From Haberlea rhodopensis (taxonomy: Eukaryota > Streptophyta > Magnoliopsida > Lamiales > Gesneriaceae), in contig CAJQUN010000043.1 of assembly GCA_907163345.1 (NCBI GenBank), positions 2,903,001-2,967,000 on the forward strand: a DNA stretch of 64,000 nt. Direction: 5' to 3'. A program made the translations under genes and the position numbers. How positions within the stretch are numbered: position 1 is the stretch's first letter; every line of letters starts with the position of its first letter. Below are positions 46,748 to 58,635 of the stretch, in pieces. The notes below the pieces were generated by a model that was given only the letters and a program-made list of their open reading frames with translations, ran no database searches and was not told where the DNA came from.

Positions 46748-47363
46748 TTGCCCGACTGTATCTTATTCCTAATTTTTTTGATGTTTATCTTAATGAAATG
46801 AATACATTCAATGTAATTGAGCATTTTAATTTTAGATCTATAATTATGTTATTCCTTCATATATGCAAAATAGTGCTTTAGAATCATAAGGTGTTGCTTT
46901 TCTTGTCCGCTGAAAGTTCTCCCCCAATATTTCGTTGTTTAATAAATCTCTTATTCATTTATGCACTGGCTTCTTGTTGCATCGGTGTTATACATTATGG
47001 TGTGTGTTCTTTAGAATTTGCTTTTGTAGATTGTGTCACTGTTTTGCTACTCTAAGAACCTAGTTAGATTGTTGAAATTCATAATAATTTTTTGAAATAA
47101 TGCAATGTATGTGCAGTCTAAATTCTTAAGCTTGTTTTATTTTGCAAGGAAGGGGACTGAGAATATGCCACTCTATCATTTTCCAATCTTTGCCAAGAGC
47201 ATACAGAAGTACCATTGCATTTGTGTATCTTTTAATTTTTTATGAGTACGACTTAATTGGATCACCTTCAGATCTTTTTAATTTGTGTGTTCTATGTTAA
47301 ACACTGTCCGGGACAATCGAACTAAATTTTTTTTCTTAAATAATGTCGTTTATTAATCATTGT
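46748..47363. other. Intergenic region
   Basis: AT-rich with no long reading frame. It could include untranslated or intronic sequence, but nothing supports a gene. Confidence 0.4.
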
Positions 47364-47975
47364 ACAAACAACAACAACAACTAAGTTTTTGATCCCAATG
47401 AATTGAGGTTGCTACATGAACAATGGAGAGAATCAAGTCGGGTCGGATACATGCGTTAGTCTTCTCTAAACGCTTCTATCGGTCAACATATCTTCTGTAA
47501 TCCCCTTGCACTCCAAGTCTTTGCGTATAACTTCGAGCCATGTCTCGTTCGTCCTCTCGCTCTCGTGAACTGGTCGAAATCCATGAACTCCACTCGACGC
47601 ACAGATGCACTGCTGGGCCTATGTCGAACATGACTAAACAAAAGTAAGAGGTTTTCTTGCATCTTCTATTCTATACAAGCTACACATACTTCAGCTCGAA
47701 TATCTTCGTTTCTTATTTTATCTCTTCTGGTCTTACCGCACATCCAACGAAGCATACACATCTCTACCACTCTCATCTTTTGGATGTGATTCCTTTTGGG
47801 TGCCCAGCATTCCGTCCCATACAACATTACGGGTCTAACGACGGTTGTATAAAACCTTCCCTTCAATTCTAGCGCGATATTATGATCGCATAGAACTCCG
47901 GTGGCATTTCTCCATTTCAACCAGCCAACCTGAATCATGTGGTTAACGTCCCTGTCAGTCTCTCCATCATTTTGT
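47364..47975 (-). pseudogene. RTE-type LINE 3' fragment
   Basis: The minus frame between about 47975 and 47666 encodes NDGETDRDVNHMIQVGWLKW, then GVLCDHNIALELKGRFY, VRPVMLYGTECWAPK and MRMLRW-like MCMLRWMCGKTR, the C-terminal part of plant RTE-clade LINE reverse transcriptases. The 3' untranslated part ends in (GTT)n on the minus strand (plus acaacaacaac at 47364..47381), the usual tail of these elements. It is 5' truncated near 47975, as is common for LINEs, and the frame is broken past 47666. Confidence 0.8.
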
Positions 47976-48044
47976 GTTCTTTGTAAATTTTCTCTTGTTT
48001 TCTTTACTCTTGATAGTTGTGAAACCAAATGATTTGCTAATGAA

Positions 48045-48049
48045 TTCCT
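48045..48049. repeat. Target-site duplication of copia 2 (ttcct), left
   Basis: ttcct precedes the LTR and recurs at 63534..63538, 15.5 kb away. Confidence 0.88.
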
Positions 48050-48436
48050 TGTTAGCATATGTGCCATAGAAGCCAAAAGTTGGTCTGTTGGGCTTTATGT
48101 ATTCAAGCACATTAGTGGCTCAATAGCACTTATAAATATAAGTCTATGTCCCTACACAAAAGATGATACAATTCTTAGTCACATAATTCTCGTCGTAGAA
48201 ATACTAACACCAAACTAGCGTTGGCGTTAGGGTCGTGTATCTGGTCAGGTTGTTTGGACTCGAGGGATCACCACTATTGGATTTACGCCGGTGAACGATA
48301 ATCTCTTTTCGTACATTATTTATGATATTTACATGTTTATACATAATCAGACGTGGTCAATCATTCCACGGGTTAGATCTGTTTATGTTTTATTCCGCTG
48401 CGTTTGGATTTGAAGCCGGTGTATGAAAACCCAAGA
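48050..48436 (+). repeat. Copia 2 5' LTR
   Basis: 387 bp, tgttagcatatg to cccaaga (terminal CA decayed). TATA box tataaata at 48131..48138. Confidence 0.85.
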
Positions 48437-48437
48437 G

Positions 48438-48452
48438 TGGTATCAGAGCCAG
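48438..48452 (+). other. Primer-binding site of copia 2
   Basis: tggtatcagagccag, one base after the LTR; initiator-Met tRNA type as in copia 1. Confidence 0.85.
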
Positions 48453-48599
48453 TTGCGCTTTGATTCATGTATCTATAATTAATTTTTATTAGATCGTTTC
48501 CACGTGATATTAATCGTATTCAAATTTTCAGAAATTTTGTATCCGAAAAAACATAGAAAATCAGATTGAAAAATGAGTTTTTAATTTGAGTCCCAAAAA

Positions 48600-49045
48600 A
48601 TTGAGCGTCACCTCCATAGAAGGCAGATGGCCCAGCAGTTGCTTGAATCCTTGCACGGCGACGTACCGGCGGATAATTGTTCTCCGCCATTGTGTTGTGC
48701 GCAACTGGAATCACGAGAAGGATGCTAGACCACATCGCGAATCCGATGTTCTATGATTACCAGAGAAAGGTTGCGTAGCCGGGATAGTGGCGGAGAAGTT
48801 GTTCTCGTCATCCTAAGCTCAACAAAGTTCTCTGGATCTTGTTGCAGGTTTACAGCGATTCTGGATCTTGTCGTTGTGACAATCGTACGAGCGATTTTAG
48901 CGAGGTGGGCGCTCGATCTGCGCGTGAAACCTTGCTGCGAGATCGTCGTAGAAGGAGGAGGTGATGAGATGCTCAGATAAAGTGGCGGGGCGAGAGGCGG
49001 CGTGCGGCGCTTAACCCTAGCGGAACCCTAACCCTAAAATCAGAT
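48600..49045 (+). other. GC-rich leader segment of copia 2
   Basis: Counterpart of 42180..42500. Ends with ccctagcggaaccctaac. Short open frames on both strands are not shared with copia 1. Confidence 0.45.
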
Positions 49046-49239
49046 TTTGAGATAGATGAACAATAATCTCGATTTTATTTAAAAAAAAAAATTTGAAAAA
49101 TGGTTTGAAATTTTGTAATTTTTGGATCCAAATTGGTTTGGAGTCCATTAATATTTTGGGTCATTTTAGATGTTTATTCGGATATTAATTTTTGAAATAA
49201 TAAATCATAATACTTAACTTATTAAAAATGTGATTTTCA

Positions 49240-49680
49240 ATAAATAAAATGTAAAATGGAGATTTTACAATTATTTGAAAATTTAATTAATTGGAAAATA
49301 ACTGAAAATGTTTCTTTTAATTTGTTCATTTTATTTCTGGCTAATATTATGGTTTGAGGTAAAATAGTGATTTTACCACATAATTGAAAATTAATTAATT
49401 AGAAATTAAATGAAGTGTTTCATTTAATTTGTTAATTTTATTTTCGATTATCATTATGATTAAAAGGTAAAATTGTGATTTTACCAAATAACAGAAAATT
49501 TAATTAATTGAAAATTGAATGAAAATGTTTCATTTAATTTGTTTTCGATTATATGATGATTAAAGGTCAAATAGAACGTTTACCAATTAATAGAAATTTA
49601 ATTAATTAAAAATTAAATAAAATTATTTTATTTAATTAGTTAATTTTATTTTCAATTAATGATACGATTAGTGGGGAGAC
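49240..49680. repeat. Roughly 109-bp tandem array with hairpin, copia 2 leader
   Basis: Diverged copies of the ggtaaaat-cact-attttacc hairpin (opposite strand form) at about 49248, 49359, 49466 and 49563, steps of 97 to 111 bp. One unit more than in copia 1. Confidence 0.8.
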
Positions 49681-50959
49681 GATAGAATAAATTTATTATT
49701 ATGCTCTAATTACATGTGATGTGATTAGTACAATGTAATTGTTTAGTTCAATGTTTAATTACAAATGATGTGATTGCATGGTGGATGATTACGGTAGGTG
49801 AATGTTTAAGTTTTTATTGTTTCATTGTAATTGTGATTTTTGGTTATCGGGCCTGCGAGTCAGCTCTCTCTATTTTCTGATGTATCACATGCCGGATTTG
49901 TATCCATGTTCTCTTGTTTGCACGATTAAATGTAAAATCATTAGAATTAGTGAGAGATCGAGATTGAAGATGGAACATCAAGAATCAAGACATGTATAAT
50001 GGAAGCAAAATGTAATAGGATTGCATTACATACCTGCATCACCTTAGACAGACTTGTGATCCACGTATGACTCACGTGGATCAATTAGGAAAATGTCGTA
50101 ATCATCCATATTTTTTTTATTATGCATGTGATGTATGATAAATTTTTGTTTTTATGTTTTATTAGTACATATAATTGCATGAATATAACATAGTTGCATG
50201 AATCCGACAAACTAACAAACAAGCACATGATGAGATTTTAAAATTATTAAATCCTCTTTTAAATATGATTCAAAAATTTAATATCAAACTGTGAAGGGGG
50301 GCTCAAAGGAGTTTGTTGCTTCTTGTCTTCCATCAACAGTTAAGTCATGAGACGTTACTCGTGTCAGGTGTCTTGTCTCACCCACGTGGGGGGCATCTAG
50401 CATGGGAAAGTTGTGTGTTTAATTGCCACTTAATTATGGATAGGGTTCTGTTAACCTTTAAGATTGCTCACCCTCGTGTGGTCTTATTGGCTGACATTAC
50501 CATCCGTGTGATGGGTTAGTTTGACGTGAGAAGACATAATTGGCCTGCCTCCGTAAGGTTATGTCAATCACGAGACGAACATCTTGGGGGTTGCATATGA
50601 TGCAATTGTGAGCTATTTTAGTATCATGAGGTCGGCTGGACCCTCGCCCGGGGCTATCATGAGCTAGTTGGACTTCAAAACCACTAAGAAAATATGATTT
50701 TTCGTTCATTTGTCATGAGGGTGATGAATTCGAAAAATTTAGTTGGAGCATTCAATAACCAAAGACCATGGTATTTTGAATTAATTAATAATCGAACGGT
50801 TTGCTTATATTTTTTGTTTATTCTCAATATTGTTATTGCCGTGAATCCGATTACATCAAGACTCGATATAAACAAATTAACTACCAAATTATTCTGATTG
50901 GCTATTAATTTTAAAATAGTGCTTGCTTCTAAAAAGCTACTATATACCCTTGGTGGGAG

Positions 50960-51545
50960 CTTCCTGTTGCAGTGTCCCGGTTCGTTTCATGGAGAGATCG
51001 CCACACTTGAGAAGTGGTGGGACGATGATCTCTCGGCTAGGTGCTATATGATAGCATCAATGTCACCAATGAGTTTCAACACAGATATGAGAAACTCGCT
51101 CACATTGCTGATAACACCTATAAATGTTGTTTGGTGAACGAACGCGATTACTGAGACTCGCGACTTCAAAAGAGATATTTTCATTTCACATGCAAGATGG
51201 GGCTTCGGTCTATGAGCATGGTCTCTTGTTGAGAAATTGAAAATCTGAATGTGACAATACCTCGTTAACTGACTGTAGATTTGATCTTATAGTCAAAATG
51301 TTGGAAACTCATGAGTCATTGAGTCAAAAGGAGAAACATCTTCTTATTGTCGAATCTTCTACCAATGGTAGGAAGAATTCAAGGATAAAGAAGATGAAGG
51401 GAAATGGTTCCTAACCTCAAAAGACAAAAAATGATACAGATCAACTAAGAAAGGAGAGGCATCTATGTTTTCACTGCTGGTCAGTGTTTCAAAACTGCAA
51501 GGAATACCTATACAAGAAGCGTTCTGGAAATGGTGCATTTTATTA
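50960..51545 (+). pseudogene. Copia 2 gag remnant
   Basis: 51280..51400 matches the copia 1 gag segment (LIVKMLETHESLSQKEKH), and the knuckle region near 51465..51505 gives CFHCW..FQNCKEY. Stops interrupt it. It parallels 39600..40240 on the other element. Confidence 0.65.
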
Positions 51546-52379
51546 AAAATTAATGTTTCTATTGTTTCTACTTCTTTGGTATATGATACCAATTGTCCTC
51601 ACATCTTTGCAAAGAGTTGCAGATGTTGAGAATAAGTAGAGAGCCCTATGAAGGTGAAACATACCTGAGGCTAAGCATTGTAGCAAGAGTTGTTGCAAAG
51701 GCTGTTTGAAACACTTATTTAATATAAAATCTTGAACTGGTTTGGGCAATTATTTATTTGTTCTAGATTTAATCATGATTATTGTTCCTATTTTGATAGA
51801 GAACGATATTCATTTAAATTTGCGAATATGATTTGCAGTATTTTTAAGAATGCATGTTTTATTGAATCTGGTGAACTTATGAACGATTAGTATGATAATT
51901 TCAAAGAATATAAAAAGAATGATAACTTAAATCCCACAAATCTTTAGTATGTGCTGAATGTCCATTGAATTTGATTCATATGGACGTATATGGAGCACTA
52001 AATGTTAGTTCAAGAGGATGTTGAATTATCTTAAAGAGAATGTGATTCTCTTTGAGTAACTCTCTAAGTTACATATTTGTTGAACATAATTCATACTAAT
52101 ACAGTGACCAAAACAACATATACGATAAGGACTGAAAAATAATCCAATATAGATTTGAGATTGTTCTGCTTATGTGAAGCAACCAGTGGGAGATGAGTTG
52201 GATAGTTGATCCGTCTTATGTTATTTTGTGGAAATTTATATTATCATTTGGAGACAAAGTGTTTGTTTCGCAAGTGCATTCTTTCTAGGGAAAATGTTTT
52301 TATTAGAAATGAATGACAACTTGAAAGGGTTCAAGAACCACAAACCACTAGAAAAGTGAAAACGGTGAAATTAATTGAG

Positions 52380-52696
52380 TCAATCATAACATTTGAACTA
52401 CACATACCAATGAGGTATGAAAGTATTCAAGAACTCCTGAAAAATTGAATTTACTCCTAAAAAGTAGTCAAAATGATTTTGACCATGGATGTGATCCTAG
52501 GACTTTCAAGGAGACGATGTTGGACATCGTTTTGGGACGTTGGCAAGATGCCATGAGATTTGAAATTGACTTCATGTACTCTGATAAGGTATGCACCTTA
52601 GTAGATCATCTTGAGGGAATTGTTCCCATTGGCTGCGAATGGATCTACAAGCAAAAGCTTGGAGTATATGGGAAGGTAGCGACCTTCAAAGCTTAA
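52380..52696 (+). pseudogene. Copia 2 reverse transcriptase remnant
   Basis: Frame 52445..52696 reads DPRTFKETMLDIVLG, FEIDFMYSDKVCTLVD and GIVPIGCEWIYKQKLG, then VATFKA and TAA at 52694..52696. The region is the N-terminal part of copia RT. The stop falls at the same position as in copia 1 (38518..38520). Confidence 0.75.
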
Positions 52697-53555
52697 CTGA
52701 TGGGAAGATGTTATTCTCATTGGCAAAGGGTTGTCTGTGAGGAACATTTCATCAGTTGTGATGCTATTGTCAATTTGGATTTTTTTAGTTATATCTGCAT
52801 ATTATGAATATGAGATATGACATATGGCTGTGAATACAACATGTCTCAATGGTGACATTGAGGTAGAAATGTAGCAGCCAACTGTGTTCACAACTTATGG
52901 GCGTGAGCAAAATGTTTGCAAACTCCAGAGGTCAATTTATAGTCCTAAGAAGACGTCCCGAAGCAAGAATATCTGGTAGTTAAAATTATCAAAATGTTTG
53001 GTTTTATTAAAAATATGGAAGCGACATGTGTGTACAAAAGGTTAGTGGGAGCGCGTTTAGATTTGTGGTGCTTTAAGTAGATGATATCCTACTCATTATG
53101 AATGATATTTGAGTAATCAATTAAAGCGTAGTTATCTACTAATTTCTCCATGAAAGATTTGACAGAAGCATCTCATATGCTTGGCATAAAAGATCTATAG
53201 GGATGGATCTATGAGGATGCTTGAGCTCTCTAAATCTACGTATATAAACACTGTGCTAAAGGGTTTGGCATGGAATAGTCAAAAACAGGTAACCTCACAA
53301 TTTGTCATAGTGTTTAGCTCTCGAGGTCAATGTGCATTAAATTGATGAGGAGAGAGAAAATATGACATTGGTACCTTATGTTTCGATTTTTAATTGCATA
53401 ATGTATGCTATGTTATGTACTTGGCCTGATGTATGTTCTTAGAGTAATGGACAGATCCGGTGAAGGTCATTGGAAAACTGTGAAAATAATCCTCAATTAT
53501 TTATGAAGAACTTAGGATATGTTCATGGTTTTTGGATCTGTAAGTGGAGAAATAA

Positions 53556-53765
53556 ATGTTGAAGGCTAAGTTGATGCTGGTTTTTCAATCGGATGTAGAT
53601 GATATCATATCGATGTTTGGATTTGTATTTAAGCTCCATGATGGTGTTGTCTCTTGGAAACGTTCCAAGCAAGACACCACATCGGATTGCGCCACTGAAG
53701 CTGAATACATTGCAGCAAAGAAGCAGTTTGAATATGAAATTTCATCCAAGAGTTGGGTGTAATTT
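53556..53765 (+). pseudogene. Copia 2 RNase H remnant
   Basis: Reads FQSDVDDIISMFGFVFKLHD, then VSWKRSKQD and ATEAEYIAA; partner of 37651..37463. It ends with a stop after KSWV. The downstream sequence to 54115 resembles the end of copia pol in broken form (53880..54010). Confidence 0.72.
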
Positions 53766-54110
53766 CTAGCGCGGTTGACACATTTCCTGTGTACTATGAC
53801 AACAGTTGGGCTATACGAATAGCCAAGATCTCATCAGTATCCAAACATATATTTAGAAAAATCATCTAATGAGAGAGATAGTAGAGGCGACATCCTTATT
53901 GAGAGAATCACTTCAACAGAAAAATATAGTGAATCCACTAACAAAGCCATTACAACGATTGGTGTCTATCAGACATCTTGGGAAGATGGTCTTGAGACAC
54001 ATGAGTAGTTTGCTTTGGAAGATATTGTTGTCATAGATGATTACAGAAATCAATAGTTGATTGATTGTACTTGTAATCTTATTATAACAAATCTTTGTTT
54101 GAATATTAAT

Positions 54111-54115
54111 ATTTA
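54111..54115. repeat. Target-site duplication of solo LTR C (attta), left
   Basis: attta on both sides of C: 54111..54115 and 55666..55670. Confidence 0.92.
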
Positions 54116-55665
54116 TGTAAGGACCCTAGTTCCTTAAGTGCTGATTAAAAGCGTAAATAGTGCTAACATACATCTATAGAGTATAAAGAACGTGTTGATG
54201 CCTTGAGCTGTTAAGATTACAGTGCCAAATTAAAATTTCCAAAAGGGATTAATTACATTCCCAGCCAATTGAATGTTAATCATATAGCTTTACATTACTC
54301 CTAGAGTAGAGACTATACGAAAGAATTAAGCCTGCTATACCAAGAGCACTCCTCACAAGCTCACTGCATCAACCCGCCTTAGCCCTTCGGCCCAAAAGTA
54401 CCTACAGGAAACAACCCCAAAACCATGAGCATGTAACAAACTATATTCACAATAATATTATTGTAATTTAGAAATGCATAAACCGTAAATACGAATCACT
54501 ACCTTTATTTAATACATTTAATGCTCCCTTTGGTTGTTCCTGTATCACAATCAATCCAACAGATTATAACACCAATATGTATGTCATGACATGCATCCAT
54601 TCCATGTATACCGTGCTCAATTTCCAAGTCTTATTATATCAGTGGCGTAAACCCCTCACGTTAACATGACAGCGGAAATACCCCTCGCTTAGACAATACC
54701 AGCGGCACTAATATCCCTCGCTATAATATGACAGCGGCCGTGTTCTTCGCTTCATATTAGCGGCAAATATTCTCTAATCGCTACGGTATGACAGCGGAAA
54801 CTATTCACATCGCTACGTCACTGGCGGCAAGTATTCTCCATCACTGGAATATAATCTCGACTCACAATCACATGCACCAATGCATCCCATATACACATGC
54901 AACCATAATGCATAACCAAACCATGTATGCAACCATGATGTATAACCAAGACCATGTATGCAACCATAATGCATAATCAACTCCATGTATGCAACCATAA
55001 TGCATAACCAATTCAATGCATAAAAATACATTTTACCGTCCGATGCCCGTACTTCTCACTACGCACCTTTCTTCCAAAAGTGGAGATGTCGTGGGACTTT
55101 ATCTCCTTTGTTGTGTGGCCACCTGAGATAGTTCTACACATTCACACAAACCAATATTAGGAGTCAATAATAGTCCAATACCAAAAATCCCACAAAAATA
55201 ATCAAAATCACACTTTTTGGTGACTCGCGATCGATCGCCACAAGGCCCCGATCGATCGCGAGATCACACTGCCCGAACCAAAAATTTCTGCACTCGACGA
55301 TCGATCACCACAATTGCCGCGATCTATCGCCAGCCCCGCCGATCGATTGCCCAAATGTGGCGATCGATCGCCAAGCGCTACTGGAGCGCACTGCCTGCGC
55401 GCGATCGATCGCCAGAAACGGGCAATCGATCGCCGCTTCCTGCAACCCGATTTTTCACCATTTTACTCCATTTTTCTTCCCCAATCCACACCAACACATA
55501 TACCATCAAACCAACAACATATAAACACCATAAACCTTCAATATACACCTTAAAACAGCCAAAAATCTAACAACCAACCAAAAACCTAATTTAATTAATA
55601 CCATAATTAATCACATAAACATAATTAATGCCCAACTTGCATATAATTATTTCGTGGATATCACA
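54116..55665 (-). mobile_element. Element C: solo LTR related to B (minus)
   Basis: 1550 bp, TG...CA, with perfect TSD attta and no interior, so an LTR-LTR recombination product. The minus strand begins tgtgatatccacgaaat and ends gggtccttaca, matching the ends of the B LTR, and the dyad cluster mirrors that of B. It is 540 bp shorter than the B LTR and clearly diverged. It also carries gcggca/cctcgct repeats (54640..54840) and four 31-bp units of gcaaccataatgcataa (about 54900..55010). Confidence 0.9.
55224..55431. repeat. Paired GATCGATC dyad cluster, element C
   Basis: Starts 55229, 55250, 55299, 55321, 55341, 55362, 55403 and 55424, steps 21, 49, 22, 20, 21, 41, 21: the B pattern (22, 41, 21, 19, 22, 50, 21) read backwards, as expected for the opposite strand. 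The first pair is an inverted repeat with perfect 14-bp arms (55224..55237 and 55249..55262, ctcgcgatcgatcg) and an 11-nt spacer, as in B. Confidence 0.93.
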
Positions 55666-55670
55666 ATTTA

Positions 55671-56480
55671 TGGCACTTCTTCATATGTTTACCCATGCAT
55701 CTTGATGCATTGATGAAGTCCTTGAGATTGCTATAGCCTATAGAATGTGGTTACGCATATGAGGTTACCATGAAATACATTCTTGACTGCGATTTCTAAA
55801 TTCTTGGTCAATGACCTTTCGAGAATGAGATATCGATATATGCTCGTTAGAGACTGGTATTCATGATGTGTCTAGTGTAGTGCGCCGCGTTTTCATCGGT
55901 GTTCGCTTGGAGAAGTCAGCGCTCATGAATAGGTGTCATTAGGAATGAGTTCACTAAACGACCCTACTCGGAATTCTATAAGTGGTTACCATTTGTCGAG
56001 TATATAATTTCTAGTCATAGTTGTGCATCATTACTCCTCATGACCCGATGTGTCATTGAGGTCTTGACAGATAGTTGTGTACTTTGATTTAATGACTGAT
56101 CACATGGGTATTCAGTGATGCTGTCAGAGGCCTATGATTGTCGTTTGGGATTCACCACTGGACTTGATGAACCATGATGTCCTATGTGTTTTTCTGTATA
56201 TAATTCAAGGAATCTCTGGCCAGAGTGGGTAGTGCACGCACACAAGGTATCATATAACGTGAAACAAATACATAGTTATTGAAATCATAAGGGACCTCGA
56301 CCAACCAATGCTCTATATTCAATCGGGACATATGAGTGAAAGGAATGTACTGTACGTTAACTATGGCTGACATGTTCTCGTACGTTGCTAGTCATTTGTA
56401 TCTAGGTTTTTGTGAAGCGCAGATGCTAGGTGCTACCCACGATCGGTAGGTTGTTGCTGGAATTATATTTCGGTCATTGT
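55671..56480 (+). other. Copia 2 3' non-coding region, middle segment
   Basis: Matches the inverse of about 36240..37090 in copia 1. It is long for a copia 3' untranslated region and has no credible frame. It ends at the TSD of element D (attgt, 56476..56480). Confidence 0.6.
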
Positions 56481-57894
56481 TGATAGGCTTAGATATTACG
56501 TGTTTTTAGCTGTAATTTCTTACCGTTTTTCGTACTTTTTCCTGGATGAAATTACGTTTTTTGGTATTTATTTGCTTGTTTCAGGAAATAGGTCGGAAAT
56601 GGTAGAAATGAGCTAAAATGAAGAAAACGGGTGAAATCGAGGCGAAAAAGAGAAAAAGAGAAGAATTCAGATTTTGCAAAGCACCGATCGATCGAGAATA
56701 TTTCTCGATCGATCGATCCGGGCAGAGAATTCAGCAACAAGTTTATCGAAGTGTCGATCGATCGGAACCAAAAATTTCGATCGATCGAACGAGGCAGAGA
56801 GTTTAAAATGCTGAAATGAACAGTGCACCGATCGATCGAAAAATCTTTTCGATCGATCGATACGCGAATTTTTAAAAAATCTTATCTTCCATATTTGATG
56901 GATTCTCGGTGGTTTTAAAAAGAGATCATATCAGAAAGGGAGAGAGCCAAAAATTAGGAGGATAGAACCCTAGTAGCCGCCGAGAAGAACCCGAGGAAAA
57001 TCCATCTTCCTCCGTTCTCCGTCCGAGCTTGAGCGAGTCATTTCCGGAGTACAAGGAATGAGCAAGAGAAGAGAATACGGTGCAACGCGCGTATTTGTTC
57101 CCACATTTATCGTATTTCTAAACTATGATTTATTTGATTTTCATATTCCTTTGATGTTTTTGAGGTTGAGAGACAATTAAACATCTCATTTATTTGATTT
57201 GAATTGAATTGAGTTTATTTTATCGAGTTTGAGTATAATTGTGTTTGAGTTATTGATTCGAATGTGTTTGAGTGGATTGATTTCTTATTGTTCATGAATT
57301 ATATGCTTAATGATATCAAAGCCTAGCTAACTTTGATTGAATTTGTGAGTTATAACCGAGATCGAGAGATAACGTTATAATACGCTACAATAATTCATGA
57401 TGTATGTTTAAGTTTGAGATCGAGAGATAAAATCACATACGTGAGCACTTTGAATCGAGAGGTTTAGAGTAACTAGGTTTTGAAGATTTTTGCAATATCG
57501 GATTAGTAAATAAGTGAACGAGAGTTACTTGTTCTAAGTTGATATTAGTTTCTTTACAGCTCGACAGAGTGTATTGAATAACAGCAAAAGCCTTTCACCT
57601 TAAGAATCGATTGTTTAGTAGTTGCTTATTCAAACGAATCATTGACGAAAACACAGTTGAATGAAGAGCTAGATAAATTTCTCGAGCGAAATTTCTTTGC
57701 ATATCCGGAAGCCATTTATTTTATTTTGGGTTCTTTAGTTCTAAATTTGCATTAGTTGATCTAACCCCTTTTTAATCGTAGGCTAAATATAATTTTACTA
57801 GTTTTATTTGGTACTTATACGTTAGTCCTTGTGGATTCGACAACCCTTACTTTCATTTAACTATACAAAAACTTGACACCGTGCACTTGCGGTA
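56481..57894 (+). repeat. D 5' LTR
   Basis: Starts tgataggcttagat and follows the 3' LTR to cacttgcggta, where homology ends. The 3' LTR runs about 34 bp further (to gcggtca at 62728), so the last part of the 5' LTR and the primer site appear deleted or unrecognisable; I found no primer site after 57894. The dyad cluster is at 56685..56859. Confidence 0.8.
56685..56859. repeat. Three GATCGATC hairpin pairs, D 5' LTR
   Basis: Pairs start at 56686/56707, 56756/56779 and 56830/56851 (21, 23 and 21 apart), with pair period 70 to 74. Pair 1 is a perfect inverted repeat: 14-bp arms 56685..56698 and 56702..56715, loop tat. Pair 3 likewise: arms 56829..56842 and 56846..56859, loop atc. Pair 2 is imperfect in the spacer. 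The 3' LTR has the same set at about 61463..61640. Confidence 0.95.
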
Positions 57895-58635
57895 CTACCA
57901 AAATCAAATTTTTCTCAAAAAATTTTCCTCTCTGGTTGCTTCGCCTACATCTTTATTGATTTTGTTTTTACACCTGCAACAAAAATCGCACGGATTCATT
58001 CACGGAACATCTAAAATCAAATTAAAAACAACCAAACTACAAAGAAGAAGGGGAAGAAAGTTCTTAATTTATAGTCCCATGCTGAACTGTCACCTCCTTC
58101 TCTGTTAACTTGATTGCTCCTTCGGATTCTTCACAGAATCATTCGGGAGCGTATCTTGTGTCCTTCCAGAAATCAACGTTGCCAGCTGCCCTATCTGCAC
58201 TTCCAGGTTCTTAATAGATGCATCCTGATTCTGCATCCTCACCTCAGTCGACGAAATCAGTTTGCCCATCATCTCTCATCAATTTTCTCTCCAAATTTCA
58301 AATTACTTCAAATCTTTGAAGTAAGAATTGTTTTTGATGAGATTTTATTTGCAGATCTAAAGTATTGCAAACCGAATTGGGTAGAATTGCATTCGAAAGA
58401 GAATTCTGAGCCAAGCGCCAAATTCATCAAAGATCAGATTTTTCTTGGTAATTGGTTTTAAATTTCGTATCTTTTCATCCTTTGGTGCATTTACTCTGTT
58501 ATTGTTAAATTGGGTCAAGAAGAATCGAAGTTTGGGGGAGTAGTTGTTGTGTTGCGGGGTGTTGGTATTGTTGTGTTTTGGGTGTGGTGTTTTATTGCAG
58601 TAAAGCTGAATAACTGAGAAAAACTTAGCAAGAAA
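57895..58635 (+). other. D leader
   Basis: Non-coding by appearance. Open frames of 75 and 115 codons at 57881..58108 and 58114..58461 match nothing I know and are probably chance. Confidence 0.4.
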
